Positions 1 to 5,383 of a DNA stretch of 5,996 nucleotides are shown piece by piece (the stretch's first letter is position 1; each line of letters begins with the position of its first letter). The stretch comes from Chloroflexi bacterium RBG_13_53_26 (GTDB lineage Bacteria; Chloroflexota; Dehalococcoidia; UBA2247; RBG-13-53-26), in assembly GCA_001795035.1 (NCBI GenBank), contig MGMW01000095.1:1-5996 (forward strand), read 5' to 3'. The position numbers and the translations under genes are program-made. The notes below the pieces were generated by a model. That model was not told the DNA's origin, ran no database searches, and saw nothing but the letters and a program-made list of their open reading frames with translations.

Positions 1-35
1 ATTAGCACCACCCACAGAATTTCTCTAAGCTCCAT
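1..35 (-). CDS. 5' end of an unidentified leftward gene (partial)
   Basis: Reading leftward from an ATG at 35-33 gives MELREILWVVL, open to the edge of the window. Only 11 codons are visible, so the family cannot be recognised. The case for a real start is its position about 24 nt downstream of the predicted start site of a consensus-like leftward promoter (66-94). The SD is weak: only an AAGAAG stretch lies upstream. The hydrophobic run ILWVVL could begin a membrane segment or a buried strand. The reading could be chance, but promoter geometry and divergent layout favour a real gene. Confidence 0.35.
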   Translation of the reverse strand, partial: MELREILWVVL

Positions 36-65
36 AGTGTCTTCTTGGATACGTCAGACGTGGCA

Positions 66-94
66 AGTCTAGGACTTCGTCGTTTCCCTGTCAA
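66..94 (-). promoter_or_regulatory. leftward sigma70-like promoter
   Basis: On the minus strand a perfect -35 TTGACA (94-89) is followed after 17 nt by TAGACT (71-66), which matches four of six -10 positions. The predicted start is near 59, about 24 nt before the ATG at 35. It lies back to back with the rightward TTGACA boxes at 119 and 148, so the region is a divergent promoter. Confidence 0.5.
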
Positions 95-118
95 CTTCTC
101 GTTCGGTAACCGTTTTGT

Positions 119-176
119 TTGACACAATACGCTTCCAGGCCTAGCCATTGACACAAGACAGACGAAAAGGTAGCCT
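119..176 (+). promoter_or_regulatory. tandem rightward promoter boxes in an imperfect 29-bp direct repeat
   Basis: TTGACACAA occurs at 119-127 and again at 148-156, exactly 29 bp apart. In each copy TAGCC follows at the same distance: TAGCCA at 142-147 and TAGCCT at 171-176, both 17 nt after TTGACA. The second copy is well placed to drive the small membrane protein starting at 215 (predicted start about 183). The -35 boxes are perfect but the -10 boxes are weak (about three of six). The repeat may be two start sites or a repeated activator/repressor site overlapping one promoter. Confidence 0.4.
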
Positions 177-214
177 TTTCTTCCAGAAACACGAAACTGC
201 CAGAGGGAGGCCAC

Positions 215-367
215 ATGGACAAGTTCGAACTCGGGGGATTACTCGCAGGCATCATCAGCATCTTCTTCGGCATCGTGGTCATTGTCTGGCCGCGTGTCCT
301 AGCCTACGCGATAGGCATATACCTTATACTCTTCGGCATAATCGCCGTCGTGGCTGCCCTGCGATAG
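215..367 (+). CDS. DUF3096-like small two-helix membrane protein
   Basis: This 50-residue protein starts at ATG 215, 4 nt after a strong SD (GGGAGG, 205-210). It has a short polar N-terminus (MDKFELG), a hydrophobic helix at about residues 8-25, a conserved-looking turn WPRVLAY at 25-31, and a second helix at about 32-48 ending in LR. The layout of glycine-rich helix, W-P-R-x-L turn, G-I-Y-L-I-L-F-G and second helix matches the small DUF3096 family of inner-membrane proteins, whose function is unknown. It probably forms a helical hairpin in the cytoplasmic membrane. It seems monocistronic, with tandem -35 boxes upstream and a decayed hydrolase fragment downstream. The family call is from remembered pattern, not a search. 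Confidence 0.7.
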   Translation: MDKFELGGLLAGIISIFFGIVVIVWPRVLAYAIGIYLILFGIIAVVAALR

Positions 368-396
368 GGGTCCTGGCACAAACCAACACAAAACCC

Positions 397-555
397 CTCG
401 TTAGAACAACTGGAGATGACATGGCATCACAAGCTGTGTTGGCTCAATGTCTGATCACAAATTGCGAACTGCACATCCTCCCTCGCAATGGCCATGCTCC
501 ACAGAGGGACAGTTCAGCGAAGTTCAACAAACTCGTTTACGAATTCTTCACGAAG
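397..555 (+). pseudogene. 3' remnant of an alpha/beta hydrolase gene
   Basis: In one frame this stretch reads LVRTTGDDMASQ, then VLAQCLITNCELHILPRNGH and APQRDSSAKFNKLVYEFFTK. This is the classic C-terminal end of alpha/beta hydrolases: an acid-containing turn (GDD), a helix, 'ELHILP', the G-H motif with the catalytic histidine (codon 490-492), and a final amphipathic helix. The nucleophile-elbow serine, oxyanion region and cap are absent: the DUF3096-like gene ends at 367 and no hydrolase-like sequence precedes about 397. No stop follows the natural end near 555; the frame runs on as unrelated sequence to 753 and overlaps the next gene. There is no plausible SD for the ATG at 421. I read it as a truncated, non-functional relic. 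Confidence 0.6.
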
Positions 556-603
556 CTGCTGCTATGTCATTGGCTGTCGATGCGTCTGCCAAGGCATCGT
601 GAT

Positions 604-632
604 TTGACAATGCTAATAAATCAGAATATGCT
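604..632 (+). promoter_or_regulatory. promoter of the AbrB-like/arsM operon
   Basis: TTGACA (604-609) is followed after 17 nt by TATGCT (627-632), giving a perfect -35 and a four-of-six -10. The predicted start is near 639, leaving a leader of about 50 nt before the ATG at 689. A palindrome at 631-642 overlaps the -10 and start site, so repressor control is plausible. Confidence 0.6.
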
Positions 633-651
633 GATATATCAGAAGATATTC
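621..651. promoter_or_regulatory. candidate operator: palindrome CTGATATATCAG with flanking repeats
   Basis: CTGATATATCAG at 631-642 is a perfect 12-bp palindrome. Flanking it, GAATAT (624-629) and ATATTC (646-651) form an outer, slightly off-centre inverted pair. TCAGAATAT (621-629) and TCAGAAGATAT (639-649) are near-direct repeats 18 bp apart. The site covers the -10 end and the predicted transcription start of the arsM operon, the usual place for repression. ArsR/SmtB-type arsenic sensors bind AT-rich inverted repeats in such positions, but no arsR gene is in this window. The AbrB-fold protein encoded next is another candidate binder. Confidence 0.45.
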
Positions 652-688
652 AGCACAGCCACTGTCAAACTGAAAGATGGAGGTAAAC

Positions 689-964
689 ATGGCGAAGAGC
701 ACAAAGGAAACGATCTGCAGACCACCGGTGGACAGTGCCGCGGGTTGCTGTAACGTTGAGGCGGTGGTGAGCGTGGATGAAAGGGGACAGATGGTCCTAC
801 CCAAAGAGATCCGCGACAAGGTTGGCATCAAGGCAGGCGACAAGCTAGCTATCGTATCCATGCATCAGGAGGGCAAGATCTGCTGCCTTTCCCTAATCAA
901 GGTGGAGGCGCTCACGGGGATGGTAAGGAGCATGCTGGGACCGGTGATGAAGGAGATCTTCTAA
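689..964 (+). CDS. AbrB/MazE/SpoVT-fold small protein, HgcAB-associated (HgcC-like) family
   Basis: This is a 91-residue protein. I chose ATG 689 over the in-frame ATG at 677 because the perfect SD GGAGGT (679-684) overlaps the upstream ATG and sits 4 nt before 689. Residues about 24-70 form a swapped-hairpin AbrB-type domain with the hallmark DERGQMVLPKEIRDKVGIKAGDKL (about 30-53). AbrB-type domains dimerise and often bind DNA. Cys10, Cys20-Cys21 and Cys65-Cys66 surround the fold, which suggests metal or metalloid binding. The C-terminus has a conserved-looking tail, MLGPVMKEIF. This pattern matches proteins annotated as HgcAB-associated, found near mercury-methylation or arsenic genes; no hgcA or hgcB is visible here. 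The gene ends one base before arsM, so the two are surely co-transcribed. Autoregulation or metalloid sensing is inference. Confidence 0.8.
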   Translation: MAKSTKETICRPPVDSAAGCCNVEAVVSVDERGQMVLPKEIRDKVGIKAGDKLAIVSMHQEGKICCLSLIKVEALTGMVRSMLGPVMKEIF

Positions 965-965
965 A

Positions 966-1859
966 ATGAGCGAGGTGTCCAAGATGAAAGAGGAAGAAAT
1001 CAGAAAGATGGTAAGAGAAGGATATGCAAGGACTGCCAAGCAGGGCAGTTCCTGCTGCGGGCCGGGGGCTTCCTGCTGTGGGGGTACTGATCTAGCACAG
1101 GGCATCAGCAAGAGCATCGGATATACTGACGAGGACATGGAGGTTGTACCTGAAGGGGCGAACCTGGGGCTCGGCTGTGGCAATCCAGTGGCTCTGGCTT
1201 CACTGAAGGAAGGCGAAACTGTCCTCGATTTGGGTTCGGGGGCAGGATTTGATTGCTTTCTGGCCGCAAGCAAGGTCGGCAGGGAGGGAATGGTCATAGG
1301 CGTGGATATGACGCCGGAGATGCTCGACAAGGCTAGAAAGAATGCCAAGCAAGGAGGCTATGAAAACGTAGAGTTCCGTCTGGGGGAAATTGAAAACCTG
1401 CCCGCTGCCGATAACTCGGTTGACGTAGTCATATCCAACTGCGTTATCAACCTCGTGCCTGATAAAGCAAGGGCATTCAGGGAAGCCTATCGCGTGCTTA
1501 AGCCCGGGGGCAGGCTGATGATCTCGGACCTAGTTCTGTTGAGGGAATTGCCGGAGGTCATCAGGAACTCAATCGAGGCATACATCGGCTGTCTCTCCGG
1601 AGCGAGTATGCGGGATGAGTACCTTAAAACCATAGAGACGGCAGGATTTGAGGACATAATGATCATCGAAGAAGCATCCTTCCCTATCGAACTCATGGCC
1701 AATGATCCGACTGCGGGGGCGATCCTGGGGGATCTGCAGATAACCACTGAGACACTGGCAGATGCAGCCAAATCGGTGATCAGCATGAAGGTTCAAGGAC
1801 TCAAGCCAGTGAGACCAACCCGTCGCAACAAACACAGGGCTGCAAAGGCCATCGCGTAG
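966..1859 (+). CDS. arsM: arsenite S-adenosylmethionine methyltransferase
   Basis: This 297-residue cytoplasmic enzyme transfers methyl groups from SAM to As(III), giving methylated and volatile arsenicals. SAM motif I is VLDLGSGAG (86-94), the acidic post-I residue is in GVDMTPEML (112-120), and LKPGGRLMISD (178-188) is the post-catalytic strand region. The three cysteines needed for As(III) binding and methylation in the family are visible: Cys71 (LGLGCGNP), Cys159 (SNCVINL) and Cys209 (YIGCLSGA). The N-terminus adds two Cys-Cys pairs (30-31 and 37-38) in SSCCGPGASCCGG, typical of bacterial and archaeal ArsM. Length is normal for the family. The start at 966 uses AAGGAG at 950-955, about 10 nt upstream. 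ATG 984 with GAGGTG (972-977) is an equally good alternative and would remove six residues. It is the second gene of the operon; the C-terminal tail is basic (RPTRRNKHRAAK). Confidence 0.93.
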   Translation: MSEVSKMKEEEIRKMVREGYARTAKQGSSCCGPGASCCGGTDLAQGISKSIGYTDEDMEVVPEGANLGLGCGNPVALASLKEGETVLDLGSGAGFDCFLAASKVGREGMVIGVDMTPEMLDKARKNAKQGGYENVEFRLGEIENLPAADNSVDVVISNCVINLVPDKARAFREAYRVLKPGGRLMISDLVLLRELPEVIRNSIEAYIGCLSGASMRDEYLKTIETAGFEDIMIIEEASFPIELMANDPTAGAILGDLQITTETLADAAKSVISMKVQGLKPVRPTRRNKHRAAKAIA

Positions 1860-1875
1860 TGCAGCCGTGTGGCCC

Positions 1876-3051
1876 TCATTGATCCTGCCCGCTTATCCTC
1901 GAGCCAAGAGTGAAGGCAACACCAGCCAGTGCTGCCACGCTGAAGATCGAGGCATGGAATGTGCCGGTGACGTCTATGAGGAAGCCGAAGAGAACCGGCA
2001 TAGCCAGCGGGCCAATGTTTCCCAGCGCGGAGGTGAGGCCAACGACGCTTCCAGCAGTGGCAGAAAGGCGTTGGTGCCTGGTAGGCATGGTCAAGCTGAT
2101 GGTAAGCACCCCGATAGTGCTGAATCCCGCCAGGAAGATACAGAGGAGCACTATAGGAAAGGGAGCATAGTTTATTCCCACGATAGATATGGCCGCCACT
2201 ATCCCTGAGATGGCTACGATAGCCTTGATGTTGCCAAATCTGTCCGACACTATACCAACGATAGGCCCGGCCAGAAAGAACCCCAGCGGAAGCAGGGATG
2301 CTAATGCCTCGTTGATCTCCTTAAGTTCCAGCACCTTTGGCATCCAGGTAGCCAGGGTATCATAGCTACCCATCGATGCCATCATGAAGAGGAGTAACAC
2401 CCAGACGTATTTGTCCTTGATGATTCTGGTGAAGTTGTCAAACCGTAACCCTGAATCGCCCTTCGCTGTGCTCTTGGCGAAGACCAGCCACAACAGACAT
2501 ATCACCGCTGTCAAGCCGCTGTAGACCAGAAGCACCTCTCTCCATTCCAGCGTTTTCAGCAGTTGCGGCGTCAGCGCTAAGGCCGTAGCATTGCCAGCAG
2601 CGAAACCAGAGACGTAGATACCAGTGGAAAGCCCAGGACTCCGTGGAAACCATTCTTTCACAATAAGAGGAAGGCAAGGGAGCACCATAGCCAAGCTCAT
2701 TCCCAGAAAAAACTGACTGGTCAGGAGAACCGCATATCCGGTTGAGAACGCCCTAAGTACGGCGAATCCTGCTGCCAGAGGCAAGGCTATCCGGAAGGCA
2801 TTGAGGTAGCCAATTCTATCCCCTATCAGTCCCCAGGGTATCCTGAATATGACGAGGCCGATCATAGCCGCCGCGAAGACGAAACCGAATTCAGCGTGGG
2901 AGAGATCCATCTCCTCCATGATGATGGTGACCATCGGGGCTGTGCAGAAGAGCAACAGGTGCAGCATGAAAGCGATAGTGAAGGAAAACGCTACCATCAC
3001 CAGGCCGTAGCTTCTCTTGCTCTCTGTAGCGGCTATGCTTCTTTCACTCAT
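1876..3051 (-). CDS. major facilitator superfamily transporter
   Basis: This is a 391-residue inner-membrane carrier with about 12 predicted helices in two halves, the normal MFS length. The N-half signature loop between helices 2 and 3 is GLIGDRIGYLNAF (about 74-86). The equivalent loop in the C-half is GIVSDRFGNIKA (about 266-277). KEWFPRSPGLSTGIYVSGFA (about 132-151) resembles the W-F-P segment and helix 5 of NarK- and CynX-type carriers. A soluble stretch at about 193-212 links the halves. The substrate cannot be read from sequence. The gene converges on arsM, with 16 bp between stops and no clear terminator. The ATG at 3051 has no good SD, so a different start or weak translation is possible. 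Export of methylated arsenicals is only a neighbourhood-based guess; anion or organic-acid transport is equally possible. Confidence 0.88.
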   Translation of the reverse strand: MSERSIAATESKRSYGLVMVAFSFTIAFMLHLLLFCTAPMVTIIMEEMDLSHAEFGFVFAAAMIGLVIFRIPWGLIGDRIGYLNAFRIALPLAAGFAVLRAFSTGYAVLLTSQFFLGMSLAMVLPCLPLIVKEWFPRSPGLSTGIYVSGFAAGNATALALTPQLLKTLEWREVLLVYSGLTAVICLLWLVFAKSTAKGDSGLRFDNFTRIIKDKYVWVLLLFMMASMGSYDTLATWMPKVLELKEINEALASLLPLGFFLAGPIVGIVSDRFGNIKAIVAISGIVAAISIVGINYAPFPIVLLCIFLAGFSTIGVLTISLTMPTRHQRLSATAGSVVGLTSALGNIGPLAMPVLFGFLIDVTGTFHASIFSVAALAGVAFTLGSRISGQDQ

Positions 3052-3175
3052 CGTGCAGACTGCGGCAAGCCAGTGAAACCATAGAGTAGCAGAGAATGAG
3101 AGTAAACGCCAAACCTAAGGGAAAGGTGGACTGCAGATATCCGGCTACTCACATAGTGTCTTCAGATAGAAGGAT
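3052..3175. other. intergenic stretch upstream of the MFS gene
   Basis: I see no coding sequence here. On the minus strand TTGGCG followed after 18 nt by TACTCT is a poor promoter candidate for the transporter. No SD precedes the ATG at 3051. On the plus strand it leads into the HicB-like remnant without a recognisable promoter. Confidence 0.3.
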
Positions 3176-3342
3176 ATGCCACGAAGCGGACATTTGAAGC
3201 CTTTATTGAGAAGCATGATCACTGGTGCATCAGGTGGGCGGACACGGTCCCAAGGAGTTTGAGCCCGGGAAGGACAATCGAGAAGGTTCAAGAAAATCTG
3301 AAAGAGGCAGCACAGCCCTCGCTGGAAAGCCAGCAAGCCGGC
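3176..3342 (+). pseudogene. HicB-family antitoxin remnant
   Basis: From about 3181 one frame reads TKRTFEAFIEKHDHWCIRWA followed by DTVPRSLSPGRTIEKVQENL and KEAAQPSLESQQAG. This tracks the HicB N-terminal domain (F-x-A-x-I-E-K, W-Y-I-x-W, x-G-R-T-I-E-E-x-x-E-N-L-K-E-A, L-E-S). Differences include Cys for the expected Tyr and loss of the usual Pro-Gly before the G-R-T-I-E helix. The only nearby ATG (3176) is in another frame, so one base has been lost or two gained just after the start. The frame runs on without HicB similarity to a stop at 3460-3462. No intact HicA toxin is next to it. In intact systems HicB neutralises HicA, an mRNA interferase. I infer a decayed toxin-antitoxin locus. Confidence 0.6.
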
Positions 3343-3583
3343 AGGAAATCAGGGGCGAATACAATGCCCGCAAAGGCCAAAAACGACAAACCTTCTCAAT
3401 TCCAGATTGGTGTTTTGGCGGTAATCTACCGCGACAGTGGCCCCTGTCACCACGAACTATGAGAATGGTCTGTTTCCGCAGTAATGATACAACCTGAGCC
3501 AGACAGATCAGGACAAATGGCATCCACAGAGTGGCAAACAGGGAGTCTCAGAAGACCAACGTCTTGACTGCCAGTGTTGCTTC
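3343..3583. other. non-coding stretch with two adjacent palindromes
   Basis: No convincing gene is present; short open frames on both strands look like chance. GCGGTA-ATC-TACCGC (3418-3432) is a perfect 6-bp-arm inverted repeat. It is followed at once by the near-palindrome GACAGTGGCCCCTGTC (3433-3448, one mismatched pair). Neither is followed by a T-run on either strand, so they are not obvious intrinsic terminators, although they lie downstream of the aquaporin gene. Confidence 0.35.
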
Positions 3584-4258
3584 CTATTCCTTTTCGAACA
3601 CGGCCTTCCAGACGATAGCTGCCACAATAGCACCGACGACTGGAGCGACTATAAAGAGCCAAAGATGGCTAAGCGCATCTCCGCCAACGAAAACTGCAGG
3701 CCCCAGACTCCTGGCCGGATTGACAGACGTTCCGGTTATGGGTATTCCCACCAAGTGGATAAGCGTCAGCGCAAGCCCGATCGATATCCCGGCAAATCCG
3801 GCAGGCGCTGCCTTGTGGGTCGAGCCAAATACCACAAAAAGAAAGATTGCAGTGAACACAGCCTCAAAGAGGAAACACGCAGCGAGGGAATACCCACTGT
3901 AGTCAGCCCCATAGCCATTCTGACCAAGCCCATTTGAATCGAGTGAGTACCCTGGTAGACCATTGGCGATGGCCAAGAGCACTGCCGCTGCAATTATTGC
4001 GCCAACGCACTGGAAGATGATGTAGAAGGCGGCATCTTTGGACTTGATTTTGCCAGCCACAAGCATGGCAATCGTTATTGCCGGATTAATGTGGCAGCCG
4101 GATATCCTGCCAATGGCATAGACCATCACCAGTACCGTCAAGCCGAAAGCAACAGATATGCCAGCAAAACCTATACGATCGCCAGCGATCACTGCACTCC
4201 CGCACCCGCCGATGACCAAGACAAAGGTTCCGATCAACTCAGCTAAGTACTTCTTCAT
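3584..4258 (-). CDS. aqpZ: aquaporin, AqpZ-like water channel
   Basis: This is a 224-residue membrane channel of the MIP family with six transmembrane helices and two half-helices, close to the usual AqpZ length of about 230. The first NPA box lies in SGCHINPAIT (53-62) and the second in GTSVNPARSLGP (176-187). The selectivity-filter residues of classic water channels are all visible: Phe38 (VAFGLTV), His168 (LIHLVGIP), Thr177 and Arg183. This argues for water rather than glycerol transport. Helix 5, LTLIHLVGIPITGTSVNPAR, is nearly the AqpZ sequence. ATG 4258 has a strong SD, AGGAGGG (plus-strand 4268-4274), 9 nt upstream. Cys55 just before the first NPA is unusual. Some aquaporins near ars genes carry arsenite (AqpS type), but nothing seen here requires that. 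Confidence 0.93.
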   Translation of the reverse strand: MKKYLAELIGTFVLVIGGCGSAVIAGDRIGFAGISVAFGLTVLVMVYAIGRISGCHINPAITIAMLVAGKIKSKDAAFYIIFQCVGAIIAAAVLLAIANGLPGYSLDSNGLGQNGYGADYSGYSLAACFLFEAVFTAIFLFVVFGSTHKAAPAGFAGISIGLALTLIHLVGIPITGTSVNPARSLGPAVFVGGDALSHLWLFIVAPVVGAIVAAIVWKAVFEKE

Positions 4259-4397
4259 GGCCTTGTTCCCTCCTGTCTATGATTTTTCAGCCGCAAACGG
4301 AATGTGACCGAGCAGTAAAGCCCCTGTATGTGTAACCGCATCATGAAACCAGCCGGCTCTCCATACGATCCTCCCCATCCGTGCTCAAATTGGCCAT

Positions 4398-4425
4398 ATT
4401 ATACCAGATACCAGATCGTATACAA
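4398..4425 (-). promoter_or_regulatory. promoter of the aquaporin gene
   Basis: On the minus strand TGG-TATAAT (-10 at 4403-4398) is a perfect extended -10. TTGTAT lies 16 nt upstream (4425-4420) as a weak -35. The predicted start is near 4391, leaving a leader of about 130 nt. The spacer contains a tandem ATACCAG repeat (plus-strand 4401-4414), a possible regulator site. Confidence 0.5.
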
Positions 4426-4450
4426 TAGGTTGCTGTGCACCAGTGAAATA

Positions 4451-4467
4451 TCTGCAGGCGCTGCAGA
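4451..4467. promoter_or_regulatory. inverted repeat TCTGCAG-GCG-CTGCAGA
   Basis: Perfect 7-bp arms flank a 3-bp centre. It lies about 26 bp upstream of the aquaporin -35 box and well upstream of the rightward promoter, so it could be an operator between divergent units. No regulator gene is nearby and chance is possible. The rest of 4259-4576 shows no coding sequence. Confidence 0.25.
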
Positions 4468-4576
4468 AGCACGATAGCCAGCAGGACGATCCTTTTGGAA
4501 CAGACAAGGTCATCTCGGTCCCTCAGATGTGGATTCGCATTGCGTCAAGAATGCAGGCAGTTGAGGCAATCTCATG

Positions 4577-4585
4577 TGGTATAAT
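4577..4585 (+). promoter_or_regulatory. extended -10 promoter of the zinc-ribbon/ABM operon
   Basis: TGG-TATAAT is a perfect extended -10 element. No good -35 lies 16-18 nt upstream, which extended -10 promoters tolerate. The predicted start is near 4592, giving a leader of about 94 nt that contains a stem-loop (4602-4646). Confidence 0.45.
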
Positions 4586-4601
4586 TCAGCCATACCGTAT
4601 G

Positions 4602-4646
4602 TGATCTGCTGTCAGAGGCCGAAGCCGGAGGGTCAGCAGGGGATCA
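4602..4646 (+). promoter_or_regulatory. stem-loop in the 5' leader
   Basis: TGAT (4602-4605) pairs with ATCA (4643-4646) and CTGCTG (4606-4611) with CAGCAG (4634-4639), with GGG (4640-4642) bulged. Inside, GGC-CGAA-GCC (4617-4626) can form an apical hairpin. The element sits between the predicted start of transcription and the GTG start at 4686, ending about 25 nt before the SD. It could be a cis-regulatory leader or an mRNA-stabilising structure. I recognise no known riboswitch. Confidence 0.35.
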
Positions 4647-4685
4647 GTTCACGGTTTGACCAGATAGACTGAGGAGGTGCGCGTC

Positions 4686-4940
4686 GTGGTTAGTCAGTGC
4701 CCAGGCGCTATCAACATTCGCATGCCAAGATTGGAGGTAAAGAATTGCCCCAAATGTGGAGAGGAGATAGAGATCGTCTCCAATGAGTCCAGCGCCAAGT
4801 GTTCCAAGTGCGGCTCCGTGATCTACAATGATCTGCTGTCCTGCGTCGAGTGGTGCGAGTATGCCAAGGAATGCGTCGGCGAGAAGACCTACGAGAAGAT
4901 AATGCAGGAGCTGTCCAAGCGCAAACAGGAGGAACATTAG
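4686..4940 (+). CDS. eight-cysteine zinc-ribbon-like small protein
   Basis: This is an 84-residue cytoplasmic protein. GTG 4686 is chosen because the strong SD GAGGAGG (4671-4677) is 8 nt upstream; an in-frame GTG at 4677 overlaps that SD. The order is an N-terminal CPG (Cys5), then a ribbon with Cys21-x2-Cys24 and Cys39-x2-Cys42. A second cluster follows, Cys53-x3-Cys57-x5-Cys63 in SCVEWCEYAKECVG, and then a charged helix (YEKIMQELSKRKQEEH). The four ribbon cysteines should bind zinc. The outer four (5, 53, 57, 63) could bind a second metal or an Fe-S cluster, which is inference. I know this C-P-G / ribbon / C-x3-C-x5-C-V-G layout from small uncharacterised proteins of anaerobes and assign no function. 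It is probably co-transcribed with the ABM gene 45 nt downstream. Confidence 0.75.
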   Translation: MVSQCPGAINIRMPRLEVKNCPKCGEEIEIVSNESSAKCSKCGSVIYNDLLSCVEWCEYAKECVGEKTYEKIMQELSKRKQEEH

Positions 4941-4985
4941 CCATGGCAGACACCTTCCACAAAGCAGTTGAAAGGGGGTGAAGGA

Positions 4986-5357
4986 ATGGTTAGGGTGATT
5001 ATCGAGAGGCACTGCCAGCCAGGTAAGGAATCAGAGATGGAGAATCTGCTGATAGAGCTAAGAGGCAAGGCAATGAAGCAGCGGGGCTATGTCTCCGGCG
5101 AAACGCTCAAGTCAACAGACGATCCTTCGCTCTGGCTAGTCCTCAGCACCTGGCTGGATGCTGACCTGTGGCGGATGTGGCAGAACGGTCCAGAGCGGGA
5201 ACAAATGGACCGCAGAATACAGCCTCTGCTCACTGGCCCAGCAAAAATATCGCTCTTCAGTTTTGTCTGGAGCGCCTGTTGGTCTGATGCAGAAGCAGAT
5301 CGCTGGAACATAATTGCCACACCTGCGGCTGAACGGGCAGCGGAGCCACGCAAATAG
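4986..5357 (+). CDS. ABM-domain (antibiotic biosynthesis monooxygenase-like) protein
   Basis: This is a 123-residue cytoplasmic protein. ATG 4986 follows the purine-rich SD AAAGGGGGTG (4971-4980) by 5 nt; an in-frame TTG at 4968 lies upstream of this SD and is unlikely. Residues 1-93 form a dimeric alpha-beta barrel: first strand MVRVIIERHCQPG, helix KESEMENLLIELRGKAM, then RGYVSGETLKSTDDP, strand WLVLSTWLD and the helix LWRMWQNGPEREQ. The family includes small monooxygenases and haem-degrading enzymes, but many members are uncharacterised. The helix is tryptophan-rich (Trp50, 56, 62, 65). A roughly 30-residue tail beyond the barrel (WSACWSDAEADRWNII, then Ala/Glu-rich) is longer than usual. 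It follows the zinc-ribbon gene and probably shares its promoter. The substrate is unknown. Confidence 0.8.
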   Translation: MVRVIIERHCQPGKESEMENLLIELRGKAMKQRGYVSGETLKSTDDPSLWLVLSTWLDADLWRMWQNGPEREQMDRRIQPLLTGPAKISLFSFVWSACWSDAEADRWNIIATPAAERAAEPRK

Positions 5358-5383
5358 AATTCTTGCCGATCTGGCTGCGGGTT

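Noticed and set aside
148..753. Long plus-strand open frame of 201 codons
   Set aside because: It starts at the -35 box, overlaps the better-supported DUF3096-like gene in another frame and runs into the AbrB-like gene. Only the segment at about 397-555 resembles a protein family, as a hydrolase relic.
1867..2208. Plus-strand open frames opposite the MFS gene
   Set aside because: Low-complexity, charged translations with no SD or family signal; the minus strand encodes a complete 12-helix transporter.
3225..3523. Overlapping open frames on both strands between the MFS and aquaporin genes
   Set aside because: None has an SD or recognisable domain; the only family-like signal here is the HicB remnant in another frame.
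3552..3565. AAGAC-CAAC-GTCTT hairpin as the aquaporin terminator
   Set aside because: The stem is only 5 bp and no U-run follows on the minus strand.
3584..4258. Aquaporin as a glycerol facilitator (GlpF type)
   Set aside because: Phe38, His168, Thr177 and Arg183 give a water-type filter, and the GlpF-type Asp after the second NPA is absent (NPARSLGP).
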